A DNA stretch of 64,000 nt from an uncultured Lachnospiraceae bacterium (GTDB taxonomy: Bacteria > Bacillota > Clostridia > Lachnospirales > Lachnospiraceae): NCBI GenBank assembly GCA_947626745.1, contig CANQTF010000004.1:124001-188000 (forward strand). Reading direction: 5' to 3'. Shown here in pieces: positions 6,629 through 14,844 of the stretch. The notes beneath the pieces were generated by a model. It did no database searches and was not told the DNA's origin. It worked only from the letters and a program-made list of their open reading frames with translations. The position numbers and the translations under genes were made by a program. Numbering within the stretch: position 1 is the first letter of the stretch; the number at the start of each line of letters is the position of its first letter.

Positions 6629-8347
6629 TTATTTTTCTGTTGCGTCCCTCTCTAATTTCAAATAATCTACTTTGCCAACCTTTGTCAAAGGGAATTTATC
6701 CATAAAGATGTATTTAACAGGTCTATATCCTTCCTGCAGATTTTCCTCGGCAAAGGCTTTGAGCTTAATCTCTAGATTTTCATCACGAGAACAAGTCTTG
6801 TTTAATATAATAAACGCTACTGGTTTCTGAAATGTCTCTTTATCAGCTATTGGCACAACAGCACAATTATCGACGTAAGGGTGCTCCAAAAGTACCTTTT
6901 CTATATCAAGGCTGAATATCTTTTTATGTAAACCATTAGCAATATACATCATATATCGCTTTAGTCTGCCGCTGATATGTATAAACCCATTTTCTGTTAT
7001 ATAACCAAGGTCTCCGGAATGTACCCATAATTTCCCATCTTCATGCTTTCTGATAATATGATTTGTCTCTTCCGGATTATTGACATATCCAAGCATCATG
7101 GACGGTGTTTGAATACAGATTTCCCCTCTTTCGCCATACGGAAGTTCCTGTCCTGTCTCTGTATCAAATGCTGATATTACATTTTTAACAAACGGTATTC
7201 CAACGCTATCATACTCATGCGCATACTTGTAATTAACCGAAACCGCAGCCCCAACTTCCGTCATACCGTATCCATTCATAAGAGGATACGAACTTCCATG
7301 CTTTTTAAGATAATCATTAATTTTTGTTTCTGTTGCTGTATGTAACATATCTCCACCCGTAATTGGAGCAATCAGATTAGATAAATCTAAATCTTCATTA
7401 GCATCAGCAAATGCTTCCCAATAAGCCGGGCCGTACATAATATGATTTGGTTTGAACTTCTTATAAAAATCCACAATAGATTCTGCCATTGGTATTCTGA
7501 CAATCAAAGTCATACCAACGATAAGTGGAATCATCAAAGAACATGTCACACCATATGCAATAAATAATGGTAAAACTTGCATCCATGTGCTTTCACGTCG
7601 CAATTTCTGTTCACCCATTATATATTGTTGCGCCACAGCAATAATAGCTTTATTACTAAGCATCGCACCTTTAGAACCTCCGGTAGTTCCGCCAGTGTAG
7701 GTAATAACCGCCGGCGCATCTGCGTCGTGACATGTCTTTTTACTTTCTCTTCTATTTTGGAAAAATTTCTTCCATGTAATAAACCGTGAATCTTCCGGCA
7801 CAGGCATCGGCTTGACTCCGTTCAATAGCCTTGCACCGATACGGTTTGTAAAGGACATGGAATCCATGCTTCCTGCAATAATTATCTTTTCAAGCTGTAC
7901 TTCATCGGCTATCTCTCTAAATTTATCCTGAAACAAATCAAGTGTAAACACAACTTTTGATTTTGTATCCAGAATATATTTCTTCATTTCTTCACAGGTA
8001 CTGGAGCCATATACCATGTTTGCTACTGCACCAATCTTGTTGAGTGCAAAGATTAAATATATCGTTTCGGGGGAATTTATCATGCAGACAGTCACGATAT
8101 CCCCCTTTTGTATACCAATGTCTTCAAGCGTTCCCGCCAGATACGAGATTGTTTGGAACATTTTCCTATAGCTGATTTTTGTTCCATAGTAAATTAAAGC
8201 GATTCTATCGAGATTATCTTGATTATTATGAAAGACATGTTCATACATTGTGCATTCCGGCAACGGTGTGTCAATCATCTCTTGACTATAGTATTTCAGC
8301 CAAGGCTTATCAATTGACGGATATCCAGTAATTTTGTTAGTTTCCAT
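6629..8347 (-). CDS. AMP-binding (ANL superfamily) acyl-CoA synthetase / ligase
   Basis: 572 residues from the ATG at 8347, which follows AAGAGGAAAA; a GTG 24 codons upstream lacks a ribosome binding site. Adenylate-forming motifs are complete: P-loop TYTGGTTGGSKG (about 216-227), GYGMTE, HSGDLG, and the C-terminal lysine motif PLTKVGKVDY. The enzyme would activate a carboxylic acid as AMP ester and pass it to CoA or a carrier thiol; the substrate is not predictable. Codon use is AT-rich, unlike neighbours, and it lies inside a repeat-bounded cassette with a divergent XRE regulator, both signs of transfer. No carrier protein or other lipid gene is nearby. It has a perfect consensus promoter at 8438-8466. 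Confidence 0.88.
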   Translation of the reverse strand: METNKITGYPSIDKPWLKYYSQEMIDTPLPECTMYEHVFHNNQDNLDRIALIYYGTKISYRKMFQTISYLAGTLEDIGIQKGDIVTVCMINSPETIYLIFALNKIGAVANMVYGSSTCEEMKKYILDTKSKVVFTLDLFQDKFREIADEVQLEKIIIAGSMDSMSFTNRIGARLLNGVKPMPVPEDSRFITWKKFFQNRRESKKTCHDADAPAVITYTGGTTGGSKGAMLSNKAIIAVAQQYIMGEQKLRRESTWMQVLPLFIAYGVTCSLMIPLIVGMTLIVRIPMAESIVDFYKKFKPNHIMYGPAYWEAFADANEDLDLSNLIAPITGGDMLHTATETKINDYLKKHGSSYPLMNGYGMTEVGAAVSVNYKYAHEYDSVGIPFVKNVISAFDTETGQELPYGERGEICIQTPSMMLGYVNNPEETNHIIRKHEDGKLWVHSGDLGYITENGFIHISGRLKRYMMYIANGLHKKIFSLDIEKVLLEHPYVDNCAVVPIADKETFQKPVAFIILNKTCSRDENLEIKLKAFAEENLQEGYRPVKYIFMDKFPLTKVGKVDYLKLERDATEK

Positions 8348-8437
8348 AGATTTTCCTCTTTCATCTTCTATTTTGTCTATATGCAAATGTTGATTATGCA
8401 CTATCAGGCACAATTCCACTTATAAACTGATAATCCA

Positions 8438-8466
8438 ATTATAATTACGAATAATTCTTATGTCAA
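8438..8466 (-). promoter_or_regulatory. Consensus promoter of the AMP-binding ligase
   Basis: Minus strand TTGACA (8461-8466), 17-base spacer, TATAAT (8438-8443), a perfect sigma-A match. The untranslated leader is about 85 bases. The divergent XRE gene starts 75 bases beyond the -35 box, so that protein could repress here. Confidence 0.85.
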
Positions 8467-8540
8467 GTTGATTTACGATTTATGGATTGTTTTAGTCTGA
8501 ACTGTAATTCGATAAGATGTGAAGAAGGAGGAGATTTGTA

Positions 8541-8867
8541 ATGGAATTGGATTACTCTGAAATCGGAAGGCGTATTGCAAGGCGAAGAAAGGAACTTGGC
8601 ATGCGGCAGGTTCAAGTCTGCGAACGCGCCGGAATTAACAATAAATATCTCTCTTGTATCGAGCGGGCTACATCCATTCCATCTTTGGAAGTGCTAATCA
8701 AAATAGCTCTCGCACTCGATACTACGCCTGATGAATTTTTAATCGGAAGTATCCGGCATGAAAGCGAGGAATGGCGTGATGTTGCAGAATTATTGCGCGG
8801 AATGGATCTCAAGCAATTGCGCATGGCAAGAAGTCTTTTGACATGGCTTTCAGAGCAGAAATTATAG
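8541..8867 (+). CDS. XRE-family helix-turn-helix regulator
   Basis: 108 residues. A Cro/C1 type helix-turn-helix covers about residues 8-62 (IGRRIARRRKELGMRQ, VCERAGINNKYLSCIERA, PSLEVLIKIALAL), followed by a short helical tail ending LLTWLSEQKL. A good ribosome binding site (AAGGAGG) lies 9 bases before the ATG. It is divergent from the AMP-binding ligase and shares its AT-rich composition and the repeat-bounded cassette, so it most likely controls the ligase or itself. No enzymatic or ligand domain is seen. Confidence 0.88.
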   Translation: MELDYSEIGRRIARRRKELGMRQVQVCERAGINNKYLSCIERATSIPSLEVLIKIALALDTTPDEFLIGSIRHESEEWRDVAELLRGMDLKQLRMARSLLTWLSEQKL

Positions 8868-8922
8868 AAATCAAACCATTCCAAAAATCGCACATTTTTT
8901 CATGTTTATTTGCCATTACATC

Positions 8923-8950
8923 TTGCAAACCCCTGTCATTATGATAGAAT
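8923..8950 (+). promoter_or_regulatory. Candidate promoter of leader/peptide mRNA, copy 2
   Basis: TTGCAA and TAGAAT boxes identical to copy 1, 16-base spacer. Confidence 0.6.
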
Positions 8951-9043
8951 AGATTTATGGGTGTTACCTAAACGGTAGCGGTTCGCCTTTTGCCAAAATG
9001 AGTACATTTTGAGAACTTCCTGTATCATAAGGAGGGGATACAT

Positions 9044-9088
9044 ATGGAAAATAACGTGAAAGGTAAGCACTATTGGTGTTGTATATGA
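9044..9088 (+). CDS. 14-residue leader peptide ORF, copy 2
   Basis: Identical to copy 1, with the same AAGGAGG site and ATGA overlap into the 40-residue peptide ORF. Confidence 0.55.
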   Translation: MENNVKGKHYWCCI

Positions 9089-9207
9089 TTTTGGAGCTTG
9101 TCGGTATTGTAGTGACGGTTATCAGTATCATCGTGACGATCATCAGTATCCGACAAACCAGAAAAAATAAAAGGCATCAAAAAAGCAACCGCCCCGACCA
9201 AGGTTAG
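9085..9207 (+). CDS. 40-residue membrane peptide, candidate type I toxin, copy 2
   Basis: Same hydrophobic helix and basic tail as copy 1. Residues 37-38 change from T-A to P-D, and the stop is TAG instead of TGA at the same place. Of nine substitutions between the repeats, none creates an early stop and none falls in the hydrophobic segment. That fits a translated peptide, although the sample is small. Confidence 0.5.
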   Translation: MILELVGIVVTVISIIVTIISIRQTRKNKRHQKSNRPDQG

Positions 9208-9220
9208 TGGTTGCTTTTTT
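9179..9220. terminator. Bidirectional terminator of copy 2
   Basis: Perfect 12-base stem (9179-9190 with 9209-9220), identical to copy 1 in the stem while the loop has four changes. Conservation of the stem over the loop suggests that the structure matters. Confidence 0.88.
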
Positions 9221-9276
9221 GATTAGTAACTGTTAATCAAGGCGAACCGTTGCTTTACAGTAACACCTTTTTTGTA
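9179..9276 (-). ncRNA. Candidate antisense RNA, copy 2
   Basis: Same layout as copy 1: minus-strand promoter at 9283-9311, predicted start near 9276, end at the shared terminator. Confidence 0.38.
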
Positions 9277-9282
9277 TAAAAT

Positions 9283-9311
9283 ATCGTAACACTGATTGAC
9301 GCTTCCGTCAA
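9283..9311 (-). promoter_or_regulatory. Candidate antisense RNA promoter, copy 2
   Basis: Minus strand TTGACG (9306-9311), 17-base spacer, TACGAT (9283-9288), as in copy 1. Confidence 0.5.
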
Positions 9312-9362
9312 TAGCTTTTTGGTTGATAGGCCCTCATACAGCTTTAACGCTTGCATCGGCAA

Positions 9363-10172
9363 TCAGATTTTTGTCAAGACAATCGTTCCTCCCTGATCCG
9401 GCAGCGGAAATTTAGGAATCACACCGAACTTTTCTTCGCATTCTGCGACGGCCTTTTTAATTCCCTTGAACTCGCCGTGATTATAATCGTGAACCATAAT
9501 ATAGCCGCCCCGACTCAGTCTCGGATAGAAAAAATCAATGCCGCTCAGGATCGGCGTATACAGATCCATGTCCAGTGAGACAAAAGCAAACCTTTTTTCT
9601 GTTTCAGAAGCAGCGGTTTCCGGAAAATAGCCTTTCCTAAAAACAGCCCTCTCGGGATATGGCAGACGCTGACGCACATACGCGATCTGATCGTCCGCCG
9701 TCTTGAAGCTGCTGCGCTTAAAATAATTCGCACTTTCAAAGAAGTCGTCTGTCGTAAAACCGTTATTCTTTTCTGTCTCTACATCGCGCGCATCGAATCC
9801 CGAAAACGTATCATACAGGTAAAAGGTTCTGTCCGGAAAACTCCCGTTGATGACCCATGAGCAGTTCCCGTAGTCCACGCCCGCCTCTGCGATCTCCCCG
9901 TCAACATGATTCTTTTTGATTTCTTGCGCGAGCAGTTCAATAGTGCGATAACGAACATAATCCATCTGTTCTTTATAAGCGGAATACGCGTTGTCCGAAA
10001 CAGCGTCATAAGCCATCGGCTGCGTTACCACATTATGCTCCAGATATCCCGTTCGGACAAAAACCAGCTCTCCGCCAAAATGACGCGCTATTTTTTGATG
10101 CAGGAACAAAGTCCCGAAAAACAGATTATGTTTTACCCCCCCCCATATGCAGTCCTCCTGTCTCAGTATCAT
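9363..10172 (-). CDS. TylF/MycF-type O-methyltransferase, probably phase-variable (currently out of frame with its best start)
   Basis: About 260 residues of a SAM-dependent sugar O-methyltransferase of the TylF/MycF kind: SAM-site motif EAGVDYGNCSW, LYDTFSGFD, metal-site region SLDMDLYTP and HDYNHGEFKGIKKAV. Such enzymes methylate sugars of antibiotics or surface glycans. The only start with a good ribosome binding site (AGGAGG, 7 bases upstream) is the ATG at 10146, whose G begins a run of nine G. With nine, that start meets TAA after six codons; with eight it would enter the main frame (M-G-G-V-K-H-N). The given coordinates use an in-frame ATG at 10172 that lacks a binding site. A consensus promoter lies at 10230-10258. 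Slippage or a sequencing miscount are both possible. Confidence 0.82.
   Translation of the reverse strand: MILRQEDCIWGGVKHNLFFGTLFLHQKIARHFGGELVFVRTGYLEHNVVTQPMAYDAVSDNAYSAYKEQMDYVRYRTIELLAQEIKKNHVDGEIAEAGVDYGNCSWVINGSFPDRTFYLYDTFSGFDARDVETEKNNGFTTDDFFESANYFKRSSFKTADDQIAYVRQRLPYPERAVFRKGYFPETAASETEKRFAFVSLDMDLYTPILSGIDFFYPRLSRGGYIMVHDYNHGEFKGIKKAVAECEEKFGVIPKFPLPDQGGTIVLTKI
10136..10144 (-). repeat. G9 homopolymer tract at the start of the TylF-like gene
   Basis: Nine G on the coding strand directly at the start codon served by AGGAGG. Eight G would give an open frame, nine gives a stop after six codons. Confidence 0.9.
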
Positions 10173-10229
10173 GAAATACCGTCAAATATTATTTTTATTC
10201 TGCCCGGCACAAACCGAAGCTTATTCTGC

Positions 10230-10258
10230 ATTATACAATACCTGCCGCACACTGTCAA
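10230..10258 (-). promoter_or_regulatory. Consensus promoter of the TylF-like gene
   Basis: Minus strand TTGACA (10253-10258), 17-base spacer, TATAAT (10230-10235): a perfect match, so the gene is probably well transcribed whatever the tract length. Confidence 0.85.
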
Positions 10259-10374
10259 CAAACGCAGCCCTGCCATACCGCCTATCTGAAGCCAACAATC
10301 ATCTTGCCAAATTCCCCGGGATATGCGATAACATTCTTGTGGCGCCATCACAGTACAAGCGGAGGAAGACATAT

Positions 10375-11136
10375 ATGAAACAGGAAGAAAACAGGCTGCT
10401 TCGCGGCATCACGAACATCGTGCGCGAGTGCGGCGGCATCATTTTAAACGCCGACAGAGAGCAGAGCATCGTGGACGAGAAGGCGGGACACGCCAACTTC
10501 GTCACGACCTACGACAAAATGATACAGGCAAAGTTAAAAGAAGAACTCCTGGCCTTGCTGCCGGAGGCGGTTTTTGTGGGCGAGGAGGAAGACACACACG
10601 CCTCCATCAAAGAGGGTTATGCCTTTATCGTGGATCCCATCGACGGCACCACGAATTTCATCAGGGACTATCACACCAGCGCTGTCTCCGTGGGACTGGC
10701 GAAGGACGGCGCGCCGTACATGGGCGTCGTCTATAACCCCTATCTGGGCGAGATGTTCACTGCCGTAAAGGGACAAGGCGCGTATCTGAACGGCAAACCG
10801 ATCCATGTCTCCGCCAATCCGCTGCAAAACGGCATCGTCATCTTCGGCACGGCGACCTACTATGAGGAACTGGCCGAGCGGACTTTCGCCCTCGCCTACG
10901 ATTTTTACCGGAAATCTCTCGATGTGAGAAGAAGCGGTTCTTCCGCCATTGATCTGTGCAGCATCGCGGCGGGACGCGCCGAATTTTTCTTTGAACTGCG
11001 CCTATGCTCCTGGGATTATGCCGCCGGATCGCTGATCGTGACGGAGGCCGGCGGGCGGGTGACTACCGCGGACGGCGAAGAACTTCCCTTCGGCGAGAGT
11101 TCTTCCGTGATGGCCACGAACGGGATATGCGGGTGA
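10375..11136 (+). CDS. Inositol monophosphatase family phosphatase
   Basis: 253 residues from the ATG at 10375, preceded by GGAGGAAG. The Li-sensitive, Mg-dependent phosphatase motifs are present: VGEEED (metal-binding glutamates), VDPIDGTTNF, GVVYNPYLGEMF and the C-terminal CSWDYAAG. Family members hydrolyse inositol phosphates, 3'-phosphoadenosine phosphates or fructose bisphosphate; the substrate cannot be chosen from sequence. It is divergent from the TylF-like gene and convergent with the chromate transporter pair. Longer upstream frames run through the TylF promoter region and lack a ribosome binding site. Confidence 0.88.
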   Translation: MKQEENRLLRGITNIVRECGGIILNADREQSIVDEKAGHANFVTTYDKMIQAKLKEELLALLPEAVFVGEEEDTHASIKEGYAFIVDPIDGTTNFIRDYHTSAVSVGLAKDGAPYMGVVYNPYLGEMFTAVKGQGAYLNGKPIHVSANPLQNGIVIFGTATYYEELAERTFALAYDFYRKSLDVRRSGSSAIDLCSIAAGRAEFFFELRLCSWDYAAGSLIVTEAGGRVTTADGEELPFGESSSVMATNGICG

Positions 11137-11161
11137 AGCTTTGCCTGTCATTCGCAGCCGG

Positions 11162-11695
11162 TCACAGTATCAGCCCCACGATCGCGCTCACCGCGATAAT
11201 GAGGATCGGGTGCTTTTTCTTATAACTGAGAAAAGCGGCAATCAGCACAGCGACGATCCCCGTAAGATTGCCGTGAGACAGCAGATCCCCGACATCGAAC
11301 GCGCTGCCGGCCACAGACAAAAGCGCCGCCGCGACCAGCGCCACGACTGCCGGGCGCAGACCTTCCATAGCGCCCCTGACGATGCGGCTCGTCCGGAACT
11401 TTCTGTAGCTGCCCGATATGAGCAGGATAATGAGAAAGGACGGCAGCACCACGCCGAATGTGGCTGCCAGCGCGCCGCCGATCCCCGCGGTCTCCGCCCC
11501 TATATAAGTGGACATATTCACCGCCAGCGGCCCCGGTGTAGACTCGCTCACCGCGATCAGATCCACGATCTTGTTCTCGCTGCTCCAGGCGTTCTCCAGA
11601 ACGGCCTGCCGCATCAGGGGCAGCATCGCATAGCCGCCGCCGAAGGTGAATGCCCCGATCTTCAAAAATTCCCAGAACAGTTTCAGATAGATCAT
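11162..11695 (-). CDS. Chromate transporter, short-chain subunit 2
   Basis: 177 residues, one half of a split CHR-type transporter. The conserved N-terminal motif FTFGGGYAMLPL and the STPGPLAVN...G..GG segment are both present, followed by about five membrane helices. It overlaps the preceding chr gene by four bases (ATGA), so the two halves are translationally coupled and probably form a heterodimer. Family members export chromate or take part in anion movement; in anaerobes the natural substrate is uncertain. Confidence 0.85.
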   Translation of the reverse strand: MIYLKLFWEFLKIGAFTFGGGYAMLPLMRQAVLENAWSSENKIVDLIAVSESTPGPLAVNMSTYIGAETAGIGGALAATFGVVLPSFLIILLISGSYRKFRTSRIVRGAMEGLRPAVVALVAAALLSVAGSAFDVGDLLSHGNLTGIVAVLIAAFLSYKKKHPILIIAVSAIVGLIL

Positions 11696-12246
11696 TTCCG
11701 CGCCCTCTTTTCCTCGAAACCGGTCCATGCGATGCCGCACAGCGCACACAGGATCAGTATGACAACGGAATCCGTCTGCAGGAAGCATGCGGCCGCAAAC
11801 GCCGCTGCCAGAACGACGTAGGTAAAGACTTGTTTTTTCAACTGCCGGAACAAAGAGAAAAGCGCGCTGCCGATCAGCACGAGGACGCCCGCCCGGATCC
11901 CCCGAAACGCCTTTTCCACAACCGGCAGATGTTCGACGCGCGCCAGAATGCCCGCTATGAGGAAGATGATCAAGAAAGACGGCAGGACAACGCCCAGCGT
12001 AGCCGCCAGCGCGCCGCCGATACCGCCGACCCGGTTTCCCACAAAGGTCGCCGCATTGATCGCCAACGGCCCGGGCGTGGACTCCGCAATAGCGATCAGA
12101 TCGAACACTTCCTCCTCTGCAAGCCACTTTTTCTCTTCCACGATCTCTCTCTTGATCAGCGGTATCATCGCGTATCCGCCGCCGAAGGTAAACGCGCCGA
12201 TCTTAAAGAAGGTGACGAACAACTCTTTTATCGTTTTGCTGCGCAT
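11692..12246 (-). CDS. Chromate transporter, short-chain subunit 1
   Basis: 184 residues, the paralogous first half: FTFGGGYAMIPL near residue 18 and ESTPGPLAINAATFVG, with hydrophobic segments typical of a half-length CHR protein. It is followed immediately (4-base overlap) by the second half. The pair forms a two-gene unit; no promoter was clearly seen in the 44-base gap to thiT, so readthrough from upstream is possible. Confidence 0.85.
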   Translation of the reverse strand: MRSKTIKELFVTFFKIGAFTFGGGYAMIPLIKREIVEEKKWLAEEEVFDLIAIAESTPGPLAINAATFVGNRVGGIGGALAATLGVVLPSFLIIFLIAGILARVEHLPVVEKAFRGIRAGVLVLIGSALFSLFRQLKKQVFTYVVLAAAFAAACFLQTDSVVILILCALCGIAWTGFEEKRARK

Positions 12247-12290
12247 CTATAGCCCTGTCTCCTTTCCGTGACCCAAACGGCACACAGCCG

Positions 12291-12914
12291 TCAGAACGTC
12301 GTCAGGGTATCGTCTTCTTCCTCGTGGGTCGCGATATATTTCAGATAATAGATGGCTTCGCAGACAGGCGGGACACACAGGAACAGGACCGTTATCACGC
12401 CTTCCACCATCAGATAACTGCCGTCATACAGCATACAGAACAGTAAATTGGCAAAGAAGCCTTCCCGGTCCGGCGGATAGAAGCAGACCGCCGAGATGAC
12501 AAAAAGGAGATACTGCCCCAGCACCCCAATCACATAGCCCATTCGCAGCCGGAACGGCTCGGCAAAAACGCCCGCACCTGTCGCCGCGCCGCCCTTTGCG
12601 GACGGCTCCTTCAGAAGACCGCCCAGGCAGAACACCCCGTATCCCAGCGGATATTCCAGAAGAAGCGCCGGCCAGTATGTGATGACCGCCTCCCCTGCCA
12701 GACGATCCACCCCCATCCGCGCCAGACCGAACAGCACGGAGCATACCAGTCCATAGCGGAAACCGAAAAAGTAAGTGACCAGCCACAGAAACAGCAGACT
12801 CAGGTAAGTGACCGAGCCGCCCTGCGGGAGCACCACCACCTTGACGGCGGACAGGATCAGAAATAATGCCAGAAAGAGTAACGTCCATATCCATTTACGA
12901 TTCCATCGTTTCAT
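12291..12914 (-). CDS. thiT: ECF transporter S component for thiamine (ThiT/YuaJ family)
   Basis: 207 residues with about six membrane helices. The motif LPQGGSVTYLSLLFLW matches the ThiT signature (P-x-G-G-S), and FFGFRYG plus EYPLGYG are also typical. It binds thiamine and works with a shared ECF energizing module encoded elsewhere. I prefer the ATG at 12914 (GGGGAT upstream) over 12926. No TPP riboswitch was recognised in the 57 bases before it, unusual for this gene. It follows a GNAT-like membrane protein gene, and a GTTTACATAA motif lies between them. Confidence 0.82.
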   Translation of the reverse strand: MKRWNRKWIWTLLFLALFLILSAVKVVVLPQGGSVTYLSLLFLWLVTYFFGFRYGLVCSVLFGLARMGVDRLAGEAVITYWPALLLEYPLGYGVFCLGGLLKEPSAKGGAATGAGVFAEPFRLRMGYVIGVLGQYLLFVISAVCFYPPDREGFFANLLFCMLYDGSYLMVEGVITVLFLCVPPVCEAIYYLKYIATHEEEDDTLTTF

Positions 12915-12971
12915 CTTAATCCCCATTCCGTATTTTCACAGCTTCCTGTGTGAGTTATGTAAACTAAATCT

Positions 12972-14828
12972 CTATTTTTGTCTGCGCAGCATATTATGCT
13001 TGTACAGATTCCGTTTTCTTTTTCTCAGGATCATATACAGCAGCAGGATCGTCAGCGTGCCGCTGATGATGACCGTCGTGAAGGTCTTTGGCGCATACGC
13101 CGCCTCGATCCCCAGCATGCTGTAGAAGTGCATGAGGATCCCCACCGCAAAGTCTTGGATCTGAATGACCGCAAGCACCGTTGCGACGATATTCAGGATC
13201 GCGCCGTTCACCGCCTCCGTCTGCGCCGTTTTCAGTTCCACGATGTGCTCCAGAAATTCCTGATGCTCGTAATAAGTCTGTTTCAGCTCCTCGTTGGAAA
13301 AAGCCTTGGCGATACAGGCAGCCTCCGCCTGTGTCCCGTTGTACTTGAAATTCCGTACTTCCCAAAAACGCACCGTCTTGCCGAACTCGCGGTACAGCTC
13401 AAAGATCTGCTCATGCGAGATATCGCCGTCGTTCGCCAGCGCATTGGTGATCTTGATGTTGGTCTTGGCCAGCGCAGTATTCTGAAACATCACAAGCTGC
13501 GCGATAAAAGCGTAAGTGGCCGTGAGGTCGATCCGGTCGTACACATCCTCCGAAAAATCTTTCAGTATGAAGGCGATCGTCACATCCGAGAGGTAGACTT
13601 CATAATAGTCGTACTGCGCGTGATCCGTCCGGCATATCTCCTCTATATCTCCGCTCTGGATATGGTAGTCGATGTGCATACTGTTGTACACCTCTCCGGA
13701 CATGATATTCTGAAATTCCCGGCTGTCTTTCGGCTTGCCGGACAGACAGAGCAGGGATTTGCCGCTGCCGCACTTCAACAGACCGTATGTAAGACGGAGA
13801 TATTCATAGAGATCGACATAGTTCGATCCGCCGTGCTCCGGATCTCTGATCTTCAGATATCCGTAGGAAAGCTGATCCTGCACCTGCGTGGTGGAAAACG
13901 GCGAATCCGGCAAAAACAGTGTCATGACATACATATGGCTCGGCCGATGCGCCGCCAGGACCGCATACAGCTTCTCCTCGCCGACCACGATCTCCTCGCC
14001 CGCCGGCGGATAGTCGTCCGTCGTGTGCAGAAGCTCGAACGCGCCCAGATAAACCATATCCAACTCTTCCAGCACGGCGTTGGACATCTCGTAACGCAGA
14101 CAGTCTTCCAGCCCGTCGAGAAGTCTGCGGGCTATGTCGGGCACATTGCCGCCGTCGGCGCTTCCGCCCTGCAGCAGCGCGTCCAGCCGATGATTCTTGA
14201 CATTGTCCGCAAAGGGCAGAAGCAGGTAGATATCGCTCCGGTAACTCTTGAAATACAAGTCATGCGCCAGGAGCTTCTCCAAAAACCGTCCCTGACACAG
14301 ATAGACGATATTCCCGTCAGCCAGTTTCCTCTCCACCGTAAACATATAGTTCCTAAGCGCCTTTCTGCCGTCCTGTGAAATGGCAATGGCGCTGATATCA
14401 GTGATCGGGAATCCCTTATCCTGCAGCATGCCAAGGTGCGCGATCCACGCGTCGGACAACACGGCGATGGCTTCCCCGCCGCGATAGTCGGGGTGGACCG
14501 CGATCGAGATAACGAACAGATGATTTGTCTCTGTATCATACTGCGCGATCTCGTCCGCGCGGATATCATCGTCCCGGATCACAGATGTCTGATAGCGGAT
14601 ATCCCGATACAGTGCGTCCGTGCAGGGGAAGAAATTGATATATCCCGCAAGGCGGTCATGTTCTTCATCTACGATGCAGACAAAGCTGTCGCGGTTTGCC
14701 TGATACCGCGCGACCATATTTTTCAGCTCTCCGGCATATTCCGCGGAGTAGACGATCCTGTCCAAATCCATGATCTTCGGCAGAAAATCGATATCAAATT
14801 CCGCTCCTGTCAGAACCTTAAACTGCAT
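12972..14828 (-). CDS. 618-residue protein: N-terminal GNAT-like domain, unknown middle, two C-terminal membrane helices
   Basis: No family was recognised over the full length. Residues about 1-180 look like an acetyltransferase of the GNAT fold (HLFVISIAVHPDYRGGEA resembles motif A, and AIAISQDGRKALRNYMF a later helix). Residues 180-500 form a soluble region without recognised motifs. Two hydrophobic helices follow (about 535-560 and 583-602) and a very basic tail (RKRKRNLYKHNMLRRQK), which would face the cytoplasm. It begins 16 bases after potD with its own AGGAG site, so it is probably cotranscribed with xre-potABCD. A membrane-tethered enzyme or sensor acting on polyamine-related compounds is an inference from position only. 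Confidence 0.6.
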   Translation of the reverse strand: MQFKVLTGAEFDIDFLPKIMDLDRIVYSAEYAGELKNMVARYQANRDSFVCIVDEEHDRLAGYINFFPCTDALYRDIRYQTSVIRDDDIRADEIAQYDTETNHLFVISIAVHPDYRGGEAIAVLSDAWIAHLGMLQDKGFPITDISAIAISQDGRKALRNYMFTVERKLADGNIVYLCQGRFLEKLLAHDLYFKSYRSDIYLLLPFADNVKNHRLDALLQGGSADGGNVPDIARRLLDGLEDCLRYEMSNAVLEELDMVYLGAFELLHTTDDYPPAGEEIVVGEEKLYAVLAAHRPSHMYVMTLFLPDSPFSTTQVQDQLSYGYLKIRDPEHGGSNYVDLYEYLRLTYGLLKCGSGKSLLCLSGKPKDSREFQNIMSGEVYNSMHIDYHIQSGDIEEICRTDHAQYDYYEVYLSDVTIAFILKDFSEDVYDRIDLTATYAFIAQLVMFQNTALAKTNIKITNALANDGDISHEQIFELYREFGKTVRFWEVRNFKYNGTQAEAACIAKAFSNEELKQTYYEHQEFLEHIVELKTAQTEAVNGAILNIVATVLAVIQIQDFAVGILMHFYSMLGIEAAYAPKTFTTVIISGTLTILLLYMILRKRKRNLYKHNMLRRQK

Positions 14829-14844
14829 AAACTTCTCCTCTCTG

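Larger units (their letters stand above)
8915..9320. repeat. 406-bp direct repeat, copy 2
   Basis: Second copy of the unit at 6181-6586, in the same orientation. Its right inverted arm has diverged slightly (two substitutions), while the promoters, leader, peptide ORF and terminator stem are intact. Recombination between the copies would delete the 2.7-kb cassette and leave one unit. Confidence 0.93.

Noticed and set aside
6181-9320. A transposon with its own transposase between the repeats
   Set aside because: No transposase or integrase is encoded in the cassette; only the ligase and an XRE regulator are present.
12915-12971. A TPP riboswitch before thiT
   Set aside because: The gap is too short and shows no CTGAGA-type core.
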